DNA of 64,000 nucleotides from Mesorhizobium sp. M7A.F.Ca.US.008.03.1.1 (GTDB lineage Bacteria > Pseudomonadota > Alphaproteobacteria > Rhizobiales > Rhizobiaceae): contig NZ_RZRU01000001.1 in the NCBI RefSeq assembly GCF_003997495.1, forward strand, positions 248,001 to 312,000, given 5' to 3'. Both the position numbers and the translations under genes were made by a program. The notes beneath the pieces were generated by a model, which was not told the DNA's origin, did not search any database, and saw only the letters and a list, made by a program, of their open reading frames with translations. Below, one piece after another: positions 1 to 9,386 of this stretch (position 1 is its first letter; every line of letters begins with the position of its first letter).

Positions 1-436
1 CCGAAGTGATCGCTATCGGCCATAAGGTCATGTCCTGTGCGGTCGAGAACGTGCAGCGCGTTGACAGGCCGGGTTGCAGGCTGGAGACCAGCCGCGTGTT
101 GCGCTTGACGACGTGGCCGGCCGGCATGATCTGCACCTGCTGTCCGGGTTTCAGCACCGCCATTGCCGTTGCCGGCGCCGGCGTGACGAGATCGGGATAG
201 AGGACATCGAGCATGCTGCGCGAAAATCGCGAGCGCTCGGCGTCGACCTTTAGTCGGGTACGCGCGGCGAGGAAGGCGACACCGTCCAGCAGCCGTTCGA
301 CATAAGGATCCGGGCAGGGCACCGTATCGAGGGAGAGGTTGCGCGCCACTGCCGGATGCATGTCGGCGAATTCCGCCGCAAGGCCGCGGATATGGGTCAG
401 TTCCTCCTCGTAATATTCGATGAAGACCCGGTCCAT
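1..436 (-). CDS. tssF: T6SS baseplate protein TssF (N-terminal part, cut by window edge)
   Basis: The minus strand from the ATG at 436 reads MDRVFIEYYEEELTHIRGLA, followed by a region rich in EFADMHPAVARNL and DPYVERLLDGVAFLAARTRLKVD. This is the characteristic N-terminus of TssF (VasA/ImpG), a baseplate wedge subunit of the type VI secretion system that works with TssE, TssG and TssK. Only about 145 residues are visible; the rest lies before base 1. The start follows the tssE stop by a single base, so the two are translationally coupled in one operon. The family call is confident. Whether the full gene is intact cannot be seen. Confidence 0.92.
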   Translation of the reverse strand, partial: MDRVFIEYYEEELTHIRGLAAEFADMHPAVARNLSLDTVPCPDPYVERLLDGVAFLAARTRLKVDAERSRFSRSMLDVLYPDLVTPAPATAMAVLKPGQQVQIMPAGHVVKRNTRLVSSLQPGLSTRCTFSTAQDMTLWPIAITS

Positions 437-437
437 C

Positions 438-1193
438 TCAGGCGTCCCTAATTTCGGTCCGCGCCAAGCCGTTGTCGAGATTGATCGTGGTGCGCAGGCG
501 CATGCGTTCCGGTGTGGGCGTCATGATCAGCACGGCGTCTATCTCGATCTTCAGGCCCACGGTCTTGTCGCCGACGGTGACGCTAACCTTCGTCGCGCTT
601 TCCTTGAGCCGGGGCTCAAAGGTGGCGAGCACCGAGCGGATTTCGCGTGCCAGCACGTCGCGGTCGAAGTCGCGGGACGACCTGCCCGAGAAGGAAGGCA
701 CGCCGTAATTGACCACGCTTCGACGCACCTCCGGAAAATCTGCGAGCGACGGCGGATTGTCCGCCATCTGCTCGTTTTCCAGGTCGGAAAGCAGCAGCGT
801 GGCCTCGAAGCGCTCGGTATTGAACAGCGCCTCGATGTCCCGCCGCACTGCTTCCCGCAGCACGCGGGCCGACACCACCACGCCACGGCTTTCGATCTCG
901 ACGCGGTGCTGGGTCTGAAAGGCCAGGCGATGCAGACGTCGTTTCTGATCGGGCGTCAGCTCCGCATCCGCATCGATGGTCCGCGCACTGCCGGCAACGA
1001 GGGTATCGAGACGGTCCGCGCCAAGCTCGTCCAGCAGGACATGGCGCAGCCCGTCTATCTCCGAGGTCAAGCCCGGCAGGTCGTTGACGAGGCGATCCCA
1101 CAGCGACGGCTGGACCGCCTCGCTTTTCGCCCGCAGGCTGCCCGCGATCTGCTGCTTGCCCGCGCCGGGCCGCCGAACCTCACTTGCCGACAT
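438..1193 (-). CDS. tssE: T6SS baseplate subunit TssE (gp25-like), with long N-terminal half
   Basis: The C-terminal half carries the gp25/TssE signature: LREAVRRDIEALFNTER, then a VNYGVPSFSG segment and a C-terminal ERMRLRTTINLDNG stretch. TssE nucleates the contractile sheath on the baseplate. The frame is open to 1226, which would overlap hcp by 47 bases; internal ATGs at 1199 and 1193 reduce this to 20 or 14 bases, and 1193 is taken here. Even so the protein is about 250 residues, clearly longer than the usual 140-170. The extra ~75 residues lie between the PSLWDRL start motif and the gp25 core. Flanked by hcp upstream and tssF downstream. Confidence 0.87.
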   Translation of the reverse strand: MSASEVRRPGAGKQQIAGSLRAKSEAVQPSLWDRLVNDLPGLTSEIDGLRHVLLDELGADRLDTLVAGSARTIDADAELTPDQKRRLHRLAFQTQHRVEIESRGVVVSARVLREAVRRDIEALFNTERFEATLLLSDLENEQMADNPPSLADFPEVRRSVVNYGVPSFSGRSSRDFDRDVLAREIRSVLATFEPRLKESATKVSVTVGDKTVGLKIEIDAVLIMTPTPERMRLRTTINLDNGLARTEIRDA

Positions 1194-1635
1194 AGACATC
1201 CATTTCGGCTTCGTCATTGCCGTCATAGACGAACTTGATCTTCTTGTAGGCGAAGCTGACCTCTTCCTGGATCAGGTCTTCCTCATCCTCTGCCTGCGAC
1301 ATGTCGTATTCCATGATCGAGGCGTCGGTGAGTGTCACGACCAGATAATCCTTGGTCTCGCCATCGATGGTCCGGCGTGCGGAGAACACCACTTCATCAA
1401 GCGCTTTGTTCTCGAACAGGGCCTTTTTCAGATAGGGCGAGGATTTGTCGTAGTGCTTGATGAACTTGATCATGCCCATGGATACGCGCCCACGGCGTGA
1501 CAGCGAATTTGGATCATAAGGTGCGACCATCTTGTAGTCGACGCCATGGATTTCGATCTCGTCATCGTGGCCGTCGCGGGTGCTGGGCCCTTTGATATCG
1601 GGAACCTTCAGAAAACCATCAATCTTGACTGGCAT
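1180..1635 (-). CDS. hcp: T6SS tube protein Hcp (TssD)
   Basis: The 151-residue protein begins MPVKIDGFLKVPDIKGPS and contains GHDDEIEIHGVDYKM and SSPYLKKALFENKALDEV, typical of the Hcp family, whose hexameric rings form the inner tube of the type VI secretion apparatus. Length is normal for the family. It sits between tssC and tssE, 48 bases after tssC, and its 3' end overlaps the start of tssE by a few codons. The C-terminus has an acidic DEEDLIQEEVSFAYKKI stretch. The call rests on family pattern and on the T6SS gene order; both agree. Confidence 0.94.
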   Translation of the reverse strand: MPVKIDGFLKVPDIKGPSTRDGHDDEIEIHGVDYKMVAPYDPNSLSRRGRVSMGMIKFIKHYDKSSPYLKKALFENKALDEVVFSARRTIDGETKDYLVVTLTDASIMEYDMSQAEDEEDLIQEEVSFAYKKIKFVYDGNDEAEMDVYVGK

Positions 1636-1683
1636 TGTCTTTCTCCACCGCTTTCAAACAAAACAAGGTCTGGTTGCTGCAAA

Positions 1684-3189
1684 TCAGGTCTTCACGGACG
1701 GCAGTTCCGATACCAGCCGCAGCGAGGCGTTGATGCCTTCCAACTGGTAATGCGGGCGCAGATAGAAGCGGGCGTTGTAATAACCCGGCCGTCCTTCCAC
1801 GCTGTCCACCTGGACTTCGGCTGCGGCAAGCGGGCGCTTGGCCCGCGCCTTGTCGTCGGCAAAGGCCGGGTTGGCCAGCACGTAGCGGTTGATCCACTCG
1901 GTCAGCCATATCTGCATGTCGGAGCGTTCCTTGAACGAGCCGACCTTGTCGCGCGCAATCGCCTTGAGATAGTGCGCGAAGCGCGAGACCGGAAAGAGAT
2001 AGGGCAGGTTGGCGCTCAGCCTTTCGTTCGACTGCGCGTCGGGGTCGACCAGCCGGCCGGCGCGCGTCTCGTCGTCCTGCAGCGAATGGGCGCCGATGAA
2101 GGCGGCCAGATCGGTATTCTTTCGATGCAGGATCGGCATCAGGCCGAGCTTGGCCAGTTCGGCCTCGCGCCGATCGTCGATGGCGACTTCGGTCGGACAT
2201 TTCATCGCGATCGAGCCGTCGTCGGTCGGGAAGCTGTGCACCGGCAAATTGAGCACAGTGCCGCCATTCTCGACGCCGCGGATCTGCGTGCCCCAGCCGA
2301 AAAGCTTGTGGCTGCGGTTGATGTTGACGCCCATCGGGAAGGCGGCGTTCATCCAGACATATTTGTTGTGATCGCCTTCCACCTCTTCCTCGAAGGTGAA
2401 GCCCTTCACCGGAACGGTATCGGTGCCGTAGGGCAGCCTGGCTAGAACGCGGGGCATGGTCAGGCCGATATAGCGGGCGTCCTCGCTCTCGCGCAGCGAC
2501 TGCCACGAGGCATAGGCCGGGTTGGAGACGATTTGCTGCAGGTCTTGCGGGTTCGGCAATTCCTGCCAGCTGTCCATGCGGAACAGGCGCGGCGAGGCGG
2601 CTGCGATAAACGGCGTGTGCGCCGAGGCGCAGATGCCGGAGATGTTGCGCAGCAGACCGACGTCGCGCGGGTGGTTGGAGAATTCATAGGCGCCGATCAC
2701 ACAGCCGATCGGCTCGCCACCCAGCATCGAATACTCGTCCGTATAGACCTTCTTGAAAATCGGGCTCTGGTCCCACATCTGACCTTCATAGTCTTCAAGC
2801 GTGTCGGCCAGCTGCTCCTTGGAGATGTTCATCACCCGGATCTTCAGCTTCTGATCCGTCTCGGTGTTGTTGACGAGATACCACAGGCCGCGCCATGTGC
2901 CTTCCATCTCGCGCACTTCCGGCGCGTGCAGGATCTCGTTGACCTGTGTCGTCAGCATCTTGTCGATGCCCGCGATCAGCGACTTGATCGACTTAATCGC
3001 ATTGGATGAGATGGTCGTGGTGTCGGAACGCGATTGCGCCGCGAGCGCGAGATTGCGCACGAGTTGCTGCAGCTTCTCGCTGTCGTCCTTCTTGACCTTG
3101 AAGTCCTTCTCGAGGAGGCCGCTGAATTCGTCGAGGTTTATGGCTTCGGCCTCGGCGGTGACGGCGGCGGTCTTTTGCTGTTCGGCCAT
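1684..3189 (-). CDS. tssC: T6SS contractile sheath large subunit TssC
   Basis: A 501-residue protein with hallmark TssC (VipB) segments: LDKMLTTQVNEILHAPEVRE with MEGTWRGLWYLV near residues 75-110, the DEYSMLGGEPIGCVIGAYEF block near 150-170, FIAAASPRLF, and a C-terminal LPYLFPVSRFAHYLKAIARD block. With TssB it forms the contractile sheath around the Hcp tube, which ClpV disassembles after firing. Length matches the family. The start codon lies three bases after the tssB stop, and hcp follows. Confidence 0.96.
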   Translation of the reverse strand: MAEQQKTAAVTAEAEAINLDEFSGLLEKDFKVKKDDSEKLQQLVRNLALAAQSRSDTTTISSNAIKSIKSLIAGIDKMLTTQVNEILHAPEVREMEGTWRGLWYLVNNTETDQKLKIRVMNISKEQLADTLEDYEGQMWDQSPIFKKVYTDEYSMLGGEPIGCVIGAYEFSNHPRDVGLLRNISGICASAHTPFIAAASPRLFRMDSWQELPNPQDLQQIVSNPAYASWQSLRESEDARYIGLTMPRVLARLPYGTDTVPVKGFTFEEEVEGDHNKYVWMNAAFPMGVNINRSHKLFGWGTQIRGVENGGTVLNLPVHSFPTDDGSIAMKCPTEVAIDDRREAELAKLGLMPILHRKNTDLAAFIGAHSLQDDETRAGRLVDPDAQSNERLSANLPYLFPVSRFAHYLKAIARDKVGSFKERSDMQIWLTEWINRYVLANPAFADDKARAKRPLAAAEVQVDSVEGRPGYYNARFYLRPHYQLEGINASLRLVSELPSVKT

Positions 3190-3192
3190 GGT

Positions 3193-3732
3193 CTACTCCC
3201 CTGCCTTGTCGTCGTCGGCCAGTGCCTGGCTGGCGATCTTGCCAAGCAGCGGCTCGTTGTTCAGCAACTGCGCGATGCGTTTCTCGGCGTCGACGCGGCC
3301 GTCCATGAAGCCGAGCAGTTCCTCGAGTTGGCGGCGCATCTTGAGGATCTCGGCCAGTTGCGGCACCTGCTCGGCGACCTTGTCGGGAGCGAAATCACCC
3401 ATCTTGGTGAAGGTCAGATCGAGCGCCAGTTCCTCGTCGCGCTCCTGGCCTTCGGCTTGCGGCAGCGTGTTCTTCACCCGGGCTTTGACGCGGGGCCCGA
3501 GCGCTTCCATGAATTTGGGGAAGCGGTTCGCGTCGGTCTCGACGAAGGACCGGTCCAGCACCGATTTTGACGCTTCCTTGGTCTGCGAAGCGCCGGAAAG
3601 GTCGGCCATCACGGCCATGACAAACGGCAATTCGATCGTCGTCGGGCTACCGTAGGTTTCCACGTCGTAGGCGATCTGCACCCGTGGCGCGCGATTTCGT
3701 TCGATGACCTTCGCTTTGCTTTCGGCTGGCAT
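3193..3732 (-). CDS. tssB: T6SS contractile sheath small subunit TssB
   Basis: A 179-residue protein with the TssB (VipA) core: RAPRVQIAYDVETYGSPTTIELPFVMAVMADLSG near the start and FVETDANRFPKFMEALGPRVKARVKN in the middle, ending in the QVPQLAEILKMRRQLEELLG helix. It pairs with TssC in the sheath, and its N-terminal region provides the ClpV contact in studied systems. Normal family length. It lies between tssA (5 bases upstream) and tssC (3 bases downstream), so the genes are clearly co-transcribed. Confidence 0.96.
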   Translation of the reverse strand: MPAESKAKVIERNRAPRVQIAYDVETYGSPTTIELPFVMAVMADLSGASQTKEASKSVLDRSFVETDANRFPKFMEALGPRVKARVKNTLPQAEGQERDEELALDLTFTKMGDFAPDKVAEQVPQLAEILKMRRQLEELLGFMDGRVDAEKRIAQLLNNEPLLGKIASQALADDDKAGE

Positions 3733-3737
3733 GTCTG

Positions 3738-4910
3738 TTACCTTTCATCCTTCTGAGCCGCCTTCTTGACATCGGGAACGCCGGCAAGGAGCCGGAATTC
3801 CTTCAGCCCAGACGGGGCGAGATCTTCCATCAGTTCAACGAAATCCATGTGCACCATGCGGCGCACACGCCGCGCCAGATGCGGTATAGGGCTCGACGGT
3901 TCGGTGCGGTCATAGAAGGCGACGACCAGGTCGAGGCACTTCACCACGTCGTCGCGCGAGGAGATCCGGTCGGGAAGCCCCGTGCTCGAGTCCGTGTAGC
4001 TTGCCGCACTTGTCATAGTCTCGGCTCCATGACCGTTTCGAGCTGGCGTTGCTGGTTCTGCCGGAATGGGCGGCTTGGCCGCGCCATTCGCCACCGCACC
4101 CGCTGCCGAATTCCGTTCGAGGGTCGTCAGCAAACGCTGCAGAAACCGCTTTAAGTCCGGGACCGGAGCGCCGCCGCCTTCGAGGCGGGCGCTCAGCGCG
4201 GTTTCGACCGCGTCAAGGGCCGCGATCGCCGCCCGCGCGTCGGCGACCAACGCGACCATCTCTGAACCGGCCTGATCGATCTGTGCCGCACATCCGGCGC
4301 GCACCCGGTTCAATAATTGCCCGTGCGTACTCACCAGTGCGGCCTTTTCCGCCATGTTCAATCCCGAGGCGGCTTCCTGGAGCATGACACGGTCGTCGAG
4401 CGCGCTTTGTTCCAGGTCGCGTCCGCTGATTGGCCCGATCGCGCGTGGCGCAAAGAAAATCATTTGCCGCAGGTTCGCCAACAGCCCGTCCTGACCATTC
4501 TGCAGGTCGAGCAGCGCGTTGATCCGGCGCAAGGCGGCATCGCGAGGCAAAGCGTTGGGCCGCATGGCCGGATGCATGGTTTCCCAATGCTGATCGAAGG
4601 TCTGCGCAATGAGGGTCAGACCCTGCGCCAGCCCGGCCAGTCCGTCTTCATTGGCCAGCGCACGCGTTACGATGACCAGCAGGCGCAGGTCCCGGCCATG
4701 CGCGCGCAAGTCCGCCGCCTTTTCCAGCACCGCGGACCAGTCGACCGGAATGGTGCTTTGCGAAGTGGGCTTGTTGTTGCCGTCGTGGACGACCTTGACC
4801 TCGGGCTCGGTCAGGCGCTCTAGCTCATGGAAAGCCGGGTCGTTGCGCAAATCCTCCCCTGACGGATTTTCACCGTCGAGCGGAGTAAGCCAGAGTGCGA
4901 CATCAATCAC
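3738..4910 (-). CDS. tssA: T6SS protein TssA (ImpA-type N-terminal domain)
   Basis: The protein carries the ImpA N-terminal signature PLDGENPSGEDLRNDPAFHELE, the first residues expected in TssA, and ends with a PIPHLARRVRRMVHMDFVELMEDLAP segment typical of short TssA proteins. TssA coordinates baseplate priming and tail polymerisation. The frame is open to 4979, but family alignment favours the GTG at 4910, giving VIDVALWLTPLDGE as the N-terminus, with a GGGGG stretch a few bases upstream as ribosome binding site. That gives about 390 residues. It is the first gene of the minus-strand T6SS operon visible here. Confidence 0.9.
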   Translation of the reverse strand: MIDVALWLTPLDGENPSGEDLRNDPAFHELERLTEPEVKVVHDGNNKPTSQSTIPVDWSAVLEKAADLRAHGRDLRLLVIVTRALANEDGLAGLAQGLTLIAQTFDQHWETMHPAMRPNALPRDAALRRINALLDLQNGQDGLLANLRQMIFFAPRAIGPISGRDLEQSALDDRVMLQEAASGLNMAEKAALVSTHGQLLNRVRAGCAAQIDQAGSEMVALVADARAAIAALDAVETALSARLEGGGAPVPDLKRFLQRLLTTLERNSAAGAVANGAAKPPIPAEPATPARNGHGAETMTSAASYTDSSTGLPDRISSRDDVVKCLDLVVAFYDRTEPSSPIPHLARRVRRMVHMDFVELMEDLAPSGLKEFRLLAGVPDVKKAAQKDER

Positions 4911-5231
4911 ACCAACCCCCAACGTCCGACCCTCGAACCGTACGTGACCTAACGTTATCACACCGTTGCACTTTACCACAATTCGACGACTGCTTAAAAA
5001 TTAACAGAAGCTAAATGCCGCCGCCCTTGAGCGTGATTGCCGAACCCTGAATGTGAAATGCATTGCATGAAACCGCCAATTCCATGGTTATTTGCCGCCG
5101 GTGGTGCGGGACTTTGCACAAACGGAAGGTAGCGGCTGAACCGCGTATCGAGGCCCCGTCCATCACACGTTTTGTCAAGTGACGGCTTATGTGGCAGTTT
5201 ATCGGCTGGCAGATCGCAGGAGCACGGTTCG
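4911..5231. promoter_or_regulatory. Divergent promoter region between tssA and clpV
   Basis: This 321-base gap separates the minus-strand tssA operon from plus-strand clpV and must hold promoters for both. It is less GC-rich than its neighbours around 4960-5000. No convincing sigma-70 pair, EcfG-type motif or operator palindrome was found. The only clear signal is an AGGAG ribosome binding site at about 5218-5222 in front of the clpV ATG at 5232. Confidence 0.55.
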
Positions 5232-8033
5232 ATGGAACAGCGCCGGTCATCGCAGACCTTCAAACGCAAGGAGTTGGTGGGCAAGCTAAATCCTGTGGGT
5301 GTCCGCGCCTTCAAGGCTGCTGCCGACAGTGCCAAACTGCGCGGCAATCCTTACGTCGAGCTCGTACACTTCATCGAGCAACTGGTGCTTTCCGACCGTT
5401 CGGATGTGCAGATGATCATCTCCGATGCCGGCGTGGACGCGAGCAGGCTTACGGCCGATATGCCCCGCGCTGTCGACAAGCTGCCTTATGGGGCCACATC
5501 GATTGAGGAGTTCTCCGACCATATCTTTCATGCCATTCAGGAAGCCTGGAACCTCGCGACGTTGGAGTTCGGCGTCGAAGAAGTCCGCAGCGGCCATATA
5601 ATCCTTGCCTGCCTGAAGACACCGGTTCTGGAAGGCTTGCTGTCTAAGATTAGCGGCGAGTTCGACAAGATCGACGCCGACGCGGTCATCGCGCGGTTCG
5701 CCGATGTCGTAGAGGGCTCACTCGAAGCCGGTGCTTCGACCACGGTCTCCACCGCGGAGGCGCCGAAGCGGGCTCCGGGCGGCGATTCGGCGCTGGCGAA
5801 ATACGCCACCGACCTCACCCAGCGCGCCCGCGACGGCAAGATTGATCCGGTCGTCGGCCGCGATCCGGAGATCCGGCAGATCGTCGATATCCTGATGCGG
5901 CGCCGGCAGAACAACCCGATCCTGACCGGCGAGGCCGGGGTCGGCAAAACTGCGGTCGTCGAAGGCTTTGCCTTGCGTATCGCCGCGGACGACGTGCCGC
6001 CCACACTGCAAGGGGTCAGTGTGCGCATGCTCGATGTCGGATTGATGCAGGCGGGTGCCAGCGTGAAGGGCGAGTTCGAAAAGCGGCTGAAGGCCGTCAT
6101 CGATGAGGTACAGTCTTCCGAAACCCCGGTCATCCTGTTCATCGATGAAGCCCACACCTTGATCGGCGCAGGCGGCGCTGCTGGAACCGGCGATGCGGCC
6201 AATCTCTTGAAGCCGGCGCTGGCGCGCGGCGAACTGCGTACGATCGCGGCAACGACCTGGGCCGAATACAAGCAGCACATCGAGAAAGACCCAGCCCTGA
6301 CCCGCCGTTTCCAGGTGGTCAAGATCGACGAGCCTTCGGAGGCGGTGGCCGTTCTCATGTTGCGCGGCGTCGCCGGCGTTCTGGAGCAGCACCACAAGGT
6401 GCAGATACTGGATGAGGCGATCGAGGCGGCGGTCAGCTTATCGCATCGCTACATCCCGGCGCGCCAACTGCCTGACAAGGCGGTGAGCCTTCTCGACACC
6501 GCTTGCGCCCGTGTCGCCATATCGCAGCACGCCACGCCAGCCGAGGTCGAGGACATCATGCGTCGCCGCCAGGCGCTGGAGGTCGAGCGCGGCATCATCG
6601 GCCGCGAGGCCGCGATCGGCATTGAGGTGACCGATCGGCAGGCGCGCGTCGAGACCGGGCTTGCCGAGAGCGAGTTCACTCTGGCCGCGGCGCAGCAGCG
6701 TTGGGATCGTGAAAAGGCGCTGGTTGCCGAGATCCTCGAATTGCGCGCCAGGCTGCGCGGCGAGGGCGTGCCGCTCGATGTGGCGACGGACGCAGTGGCC
6801 GATACCGAAACGGCAGTGGCGGACGCAGAAAAGGCACCAAAGGCTGAGCCACCCAAGACTGAGCCCAAGGCCGAAACGACGAAGACCACTGCGGCCAAAG
6901 CCAAGGTCGAGGTGCCAGTGGTTGCGGATCCTGCGCCGTCAGATCCGGCGGCCGACCTTGCGCGTCTGCGCGAACTCATGCCTGAGCTTGCCGCCGCTCA
7001 GGGCGAGACACCGCTGATCCTGCCGTCCGTCGATCGAAATGCGGTGGCGACCGTGGTCCAGGACTGGACTGGTATCCCGACGGGACGGATGCTGTCCAGC
7101 CAGACCGAAAAGGCGCTCAAGCTCGCCACCACGCTTTCGGAGCGGGTCGTCGGCCAGGATCACGCCATGGAGATGATCGCCAAACGCGTGCAGACCAGCC
7201 GCGCCGGGCTTGGCGCGCCGGAAAAGCCGGTGGGGGTGTTCCTGCTCTGCGGCCCCTCGGGCGTCGGCAAGACTGAAACCGCCTTGGCGCTGGCCGAAAC
7301 GCTTTATGGCGGCGAGCAGAACCTCATCTCTATCAACATGTCCGAGTTTCAGGAGGCGCATACAGTTTCTACCTTGAAAGGAGCGCCGCCAGGTTATGTT
7401 GGCTACGGGAAGGGCGGCATCCTGACCGAGGCGGTCCGCCGCAAACCCTATTCGGTGATCCTGCTCGACGAGGTCGAGAAGGCGCATCCTGACGTGCACG
7501 AAATCTTCTTCCAGGTCTTCGACAAGGGGATGATGGACGACAGCGAGGGCCGGCGGATCGATTTCAAGAACACGCTGATCCTGCTCACCTCGAATGTCGG
7601 CTCCGAAGTCATCATGGACCGGACCAGGAATGGCACGCTACGGGCAGGGCTCGACGATCTGGACACTGAATTGCGCAGCCCACTGCTGAAGGTCTTCCCT
7701 GCGGCCTTTCTCGGCCGAGTGGTGACCATTCCTTATTATCCGCTCTCGGATTCGATGATCGAAGCGATCACCCGCCACCAGTTCGCCAAGATCGCTCGTC
7801 GGCTGCGTGCGACCAACGACGCGGAATTGGTGATCGGCGACGGCGTCATGGACCTAGTCAAGGCTCGCTGCACCGAGATCGAATCCGGTGGGCGGATGAT
7901 CGACGCCATTTTGACCAATACGCTCCTGCCTGAATTGAGCCGCGGCGTGCTAAACCGCTCGCTCGAGGGCGAAAAGATGACAAAGGTGACTGTTGGTGCC
8001 TCCAAGGAGGGCTTCACCTATTCCTTCGAGTAG
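5232..8033 (+). CDS. clpV: T6SS AAA+ ATPase ClpV (TssH)
   Basis: A 933-residue ClpB-family protein: N-terminal Clp-N repeats (LKAAADSAKLRGNPYVELVHF), AAA1 with Walker A GEAGVGKT and Walker B FIDEAHTLIG, and AAA2 with Walker A GPSGVGKTE and LLDEVEKAHPDVHEIFFQVF. The linker motif VVQDWTGIPTGRM is typical of ClpV. ClpV extracts and recycles the contracted TssBC sheath. The ATG at 5232 is chosen because AGGAG precedes it; the frame is open from 5172. Between the two AAA domains lies an unusual Ala/Lys/Pro/Glu/Thr-rich stretch of about 40 residues (near residues 525-570). Divergent from the rest of the T6SS genes. Confidence 0.96.
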   Translation: MEQRRSSQTFKRKELVGKLNPVGVRAFKAAADSAKLRGNPYVELVHFIEQLVLSDRSDVQMIISDAGVDASRLTADMPRAVDKLPYGATSIEEFSDHIFHAIQEAWNLATLEFGVEEVRSGHIILACLKTPVLEGLLSKISGEFDKIDADAVIARFADVVEGSLEAGASTTVSTAEAPKRAPGGDSALAKYATDLTQRARDGKIDPVVGRDPEIRQIVDILMRRRQNNPILTGEAGVGKTAVVEGFALRIAADDVPPTLQGVSVRMLDVGLMQAGASVKGEFEKRLKAVIDEVQSSETPVILFIDEAHTLIGAGGAAGTGDAANLLKPALARGELRTIAATTWAEYKQHIEKDPALTRRFQVVKIDEPSEAVAVLMLRGVAGVLEQHHKVQILDEAIEAAVSLSHRYIPARQLPDKAVSLLDTACARVAISQHATPAEVEDIMRRRQALEVERGIIGREAAIGIEVTDRQARVETGLAESEFTLAAAQQRWDREKALVAEILELRARLRGEGVPLDVATDAVADTETAVADAEKAPKAEPPKTEPKAETTKTTAAKAKVEVPVVADPAPSDPAADLARLRELMPELAAAQGETPLILPSVDRNAVATVVQDWTGIPTGRMLSSQTEKALKLATTLSERVVGQDHAMEMIAKRVQTSRAGLGAPEKPVGVFLLCGPSGVGKTETALALAETLYGGEQNLISINMSEFQEAHTVSTLKGAPPGYVGYGKGGILTEAVRRKPYSVILLDEVEKAHPDVHEIFFQVFDKGMMDDSEGRRIDFKNTLILLTSNVGSEVIMDRTRNGTLRAGLDDLDTELRSPLLKVFPAAFLGRVVTIPYYPLSDSMIEAITRHQFAKIARRLRATNDAELVIGDGVMDLVKARCTEIESGGRMIDAILTNTLLPELSRGVLNRSLEGEKMTKVTVGASKEGFTYSFE

Positions 8034-8129
8034 CTTCACGCAAATGTTGATGACGCATCAGACGATTTGCTTCGGGTTCTCCATGCAAAGGCACACTAAG
8101 CTACTAGCCGAGGCTTGCTATGATGCGCC

Positions 8130-8139
8130 CCGCGGCAAT
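8130..8139. repeat. Left target-site duplication of the ISAs1-family element
   Basis: The 10 bases ccgcggcaat directly before the left inverted repeat recur exactly at 9412-9421 directly after the right inverted repeat. ISAs1-family elements typically generate 8-10 bp duplications, so this marks a transposition event. Confidence 0.92.
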
Positions 8140-8164
8140 CAGGGCTCCGGAATCCAGGTTAACG
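8140..8164. repeat. Left terminal inverted repeat of the IS
   Basis: Starts CAGGGCTCCGG and ends GGTTAACG. It aligns to the complement of 9387-9411 with a handful of mismatches and one single-base gap. Confidence 0.88.
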
Positions 8165-9329
8165 GGTTAGGTTTCCGAGGATAGTCTGGAGGTAGGCGGT
8201 ATCCCATCCGGCGATCTTGCGCCTGCTCTTGAGGGATCGCTTGTCGGCGATTGTTCTGAGGAGGTTGAAGGCGAAGTGTCTGACGACCGCCATGTTTTTG
8301 GCGCCGTGGCCTTTGCGCAGGTGTGACTGGTCGTCGTTGAAGACGACATCGAGCACCCAATGCAAGCTGTTTTCGATGGCCCAATGGCCTCGCACCGCCT
8401 GCGCGGCCTGTTTGGCCGATAATGCGGCGGAACTGATGTAATAGCGGGTATCGAAGCGCCCACGATCCTTGAGTTCGGTGCGCCACGTGACCCGAATGAT
8501 GGTGCTGGCGTCGGGCAGGCGCAGTTCGCCGGGAAAGCGCTGGTCGCCGCTGAGCCAGTCGGCTTCTTTGGCTGACGGTGACCATGCGCTGTTCGATGCG
8601 GCCATGGCCCTTGTCGACATCGGTGTATCGCTGTCCAGGCTGGTCAGCGGCGCATCGTTGAAGAAGGTCTCGATCTCCTGGCGAAGCGTCGGCTGGTTGG
8701 CTTTGACGGCAAGCAGATAATCGGCCTTTGCGTCGCGGATGGTCCTGGCGATCGTGGCATTGGTGGCGACGGCATCGATCGAGACGAGCGCACCCTTCAA
8801 GCCGTCGTTGCCGGCAAGTCTTTCGATGAGCGCGGGAATCGCCGCGAGTTCGCTGGATTTGTCGGCCACCGCTTCCTGCCCGAGCACCAGGCGCGACGTG
8901 GTGGCGAAGGCCGAGACCAGATGCAGAGCTGGCTGGCCGGCGCTGCGGTCATGGCTGCGCCGCGAGGTCTTGCCGTCGATGGCGATGAGTTCGGGACGAT
9001 CGGGCCAGACCTGTCGGACCCAATCGGTGAAAGCCGCCGAGAACAGGTTGGGATCGATCCGGTTCATCAGGATTGTCAGCCAGCGGCCGCCGGGAACACC
9101 ATGATCATAGGGCAGATAGCGGCGCAGGAACGCAAGATGCGTCTGGCCCCAGTCGGCGATCAGATCGTAGTCGTCGAAATCGCAGATCGTGCCGCACACC
9201 ACTAGAAACAAGACTTCGGGCAAAGATGAGCCACCCGCCAAGGCTCACGCGGGTCCTTGATCGCGGCAAATGATCGAGCAGCGCCCGCAGACGCGATTTC
9301 TCAAACCCTTCAAGCACTACAACTGCCAT
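8159..9329 (-). pseudogene. ISAs1-family DDE transposase, two frameshifts near the N-terminus
   Basis: The long frame (8159-9241) encodes an ISAs1 transposase: LPEVLFLVVCGTICDFDDYD at the start, LIAIDGKTSRRSHD with the first catalytic Asp, LVSIDAVATN, and RGHWAIENSLHWVLDVVFNDD near the end. Full-length relatives begin further upstream. Here the N-terminus is split over three frames: one from about 9329 reads MAVVVLEGFEKSRLRALLDH, a second around 9267-9243 reads AAIKDPREPWRVAH, and the third continues as LPEVLF. One base appears lost at about 9268 and another at about 9227. Translation from the internal TTG at 9241 might give a truncated protein, but the gene is best called broken unless these are sequencing errors. 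Confidence 0.85.
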
Positions 9330-9386
9330 GGCGACGCTCCGAATCAATCGAGCCCATGGAATCAGCTATCCCGCAATCCCGAAAGC

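Noticed and set aside
420..1238. A 272-residue plus-strand open frame opposite tssE
   Set aside because: It is the antisense shadow of tssE; the minus-strand product has clear gp25 motifs.
5102..5117. Sigma-54-like sequence (TGGTGC ... TTGC) before clpV
   Set aside because: The GG-to-GC spacing is one base too long and the -24 element is imperfect; no activator gene is nearby.
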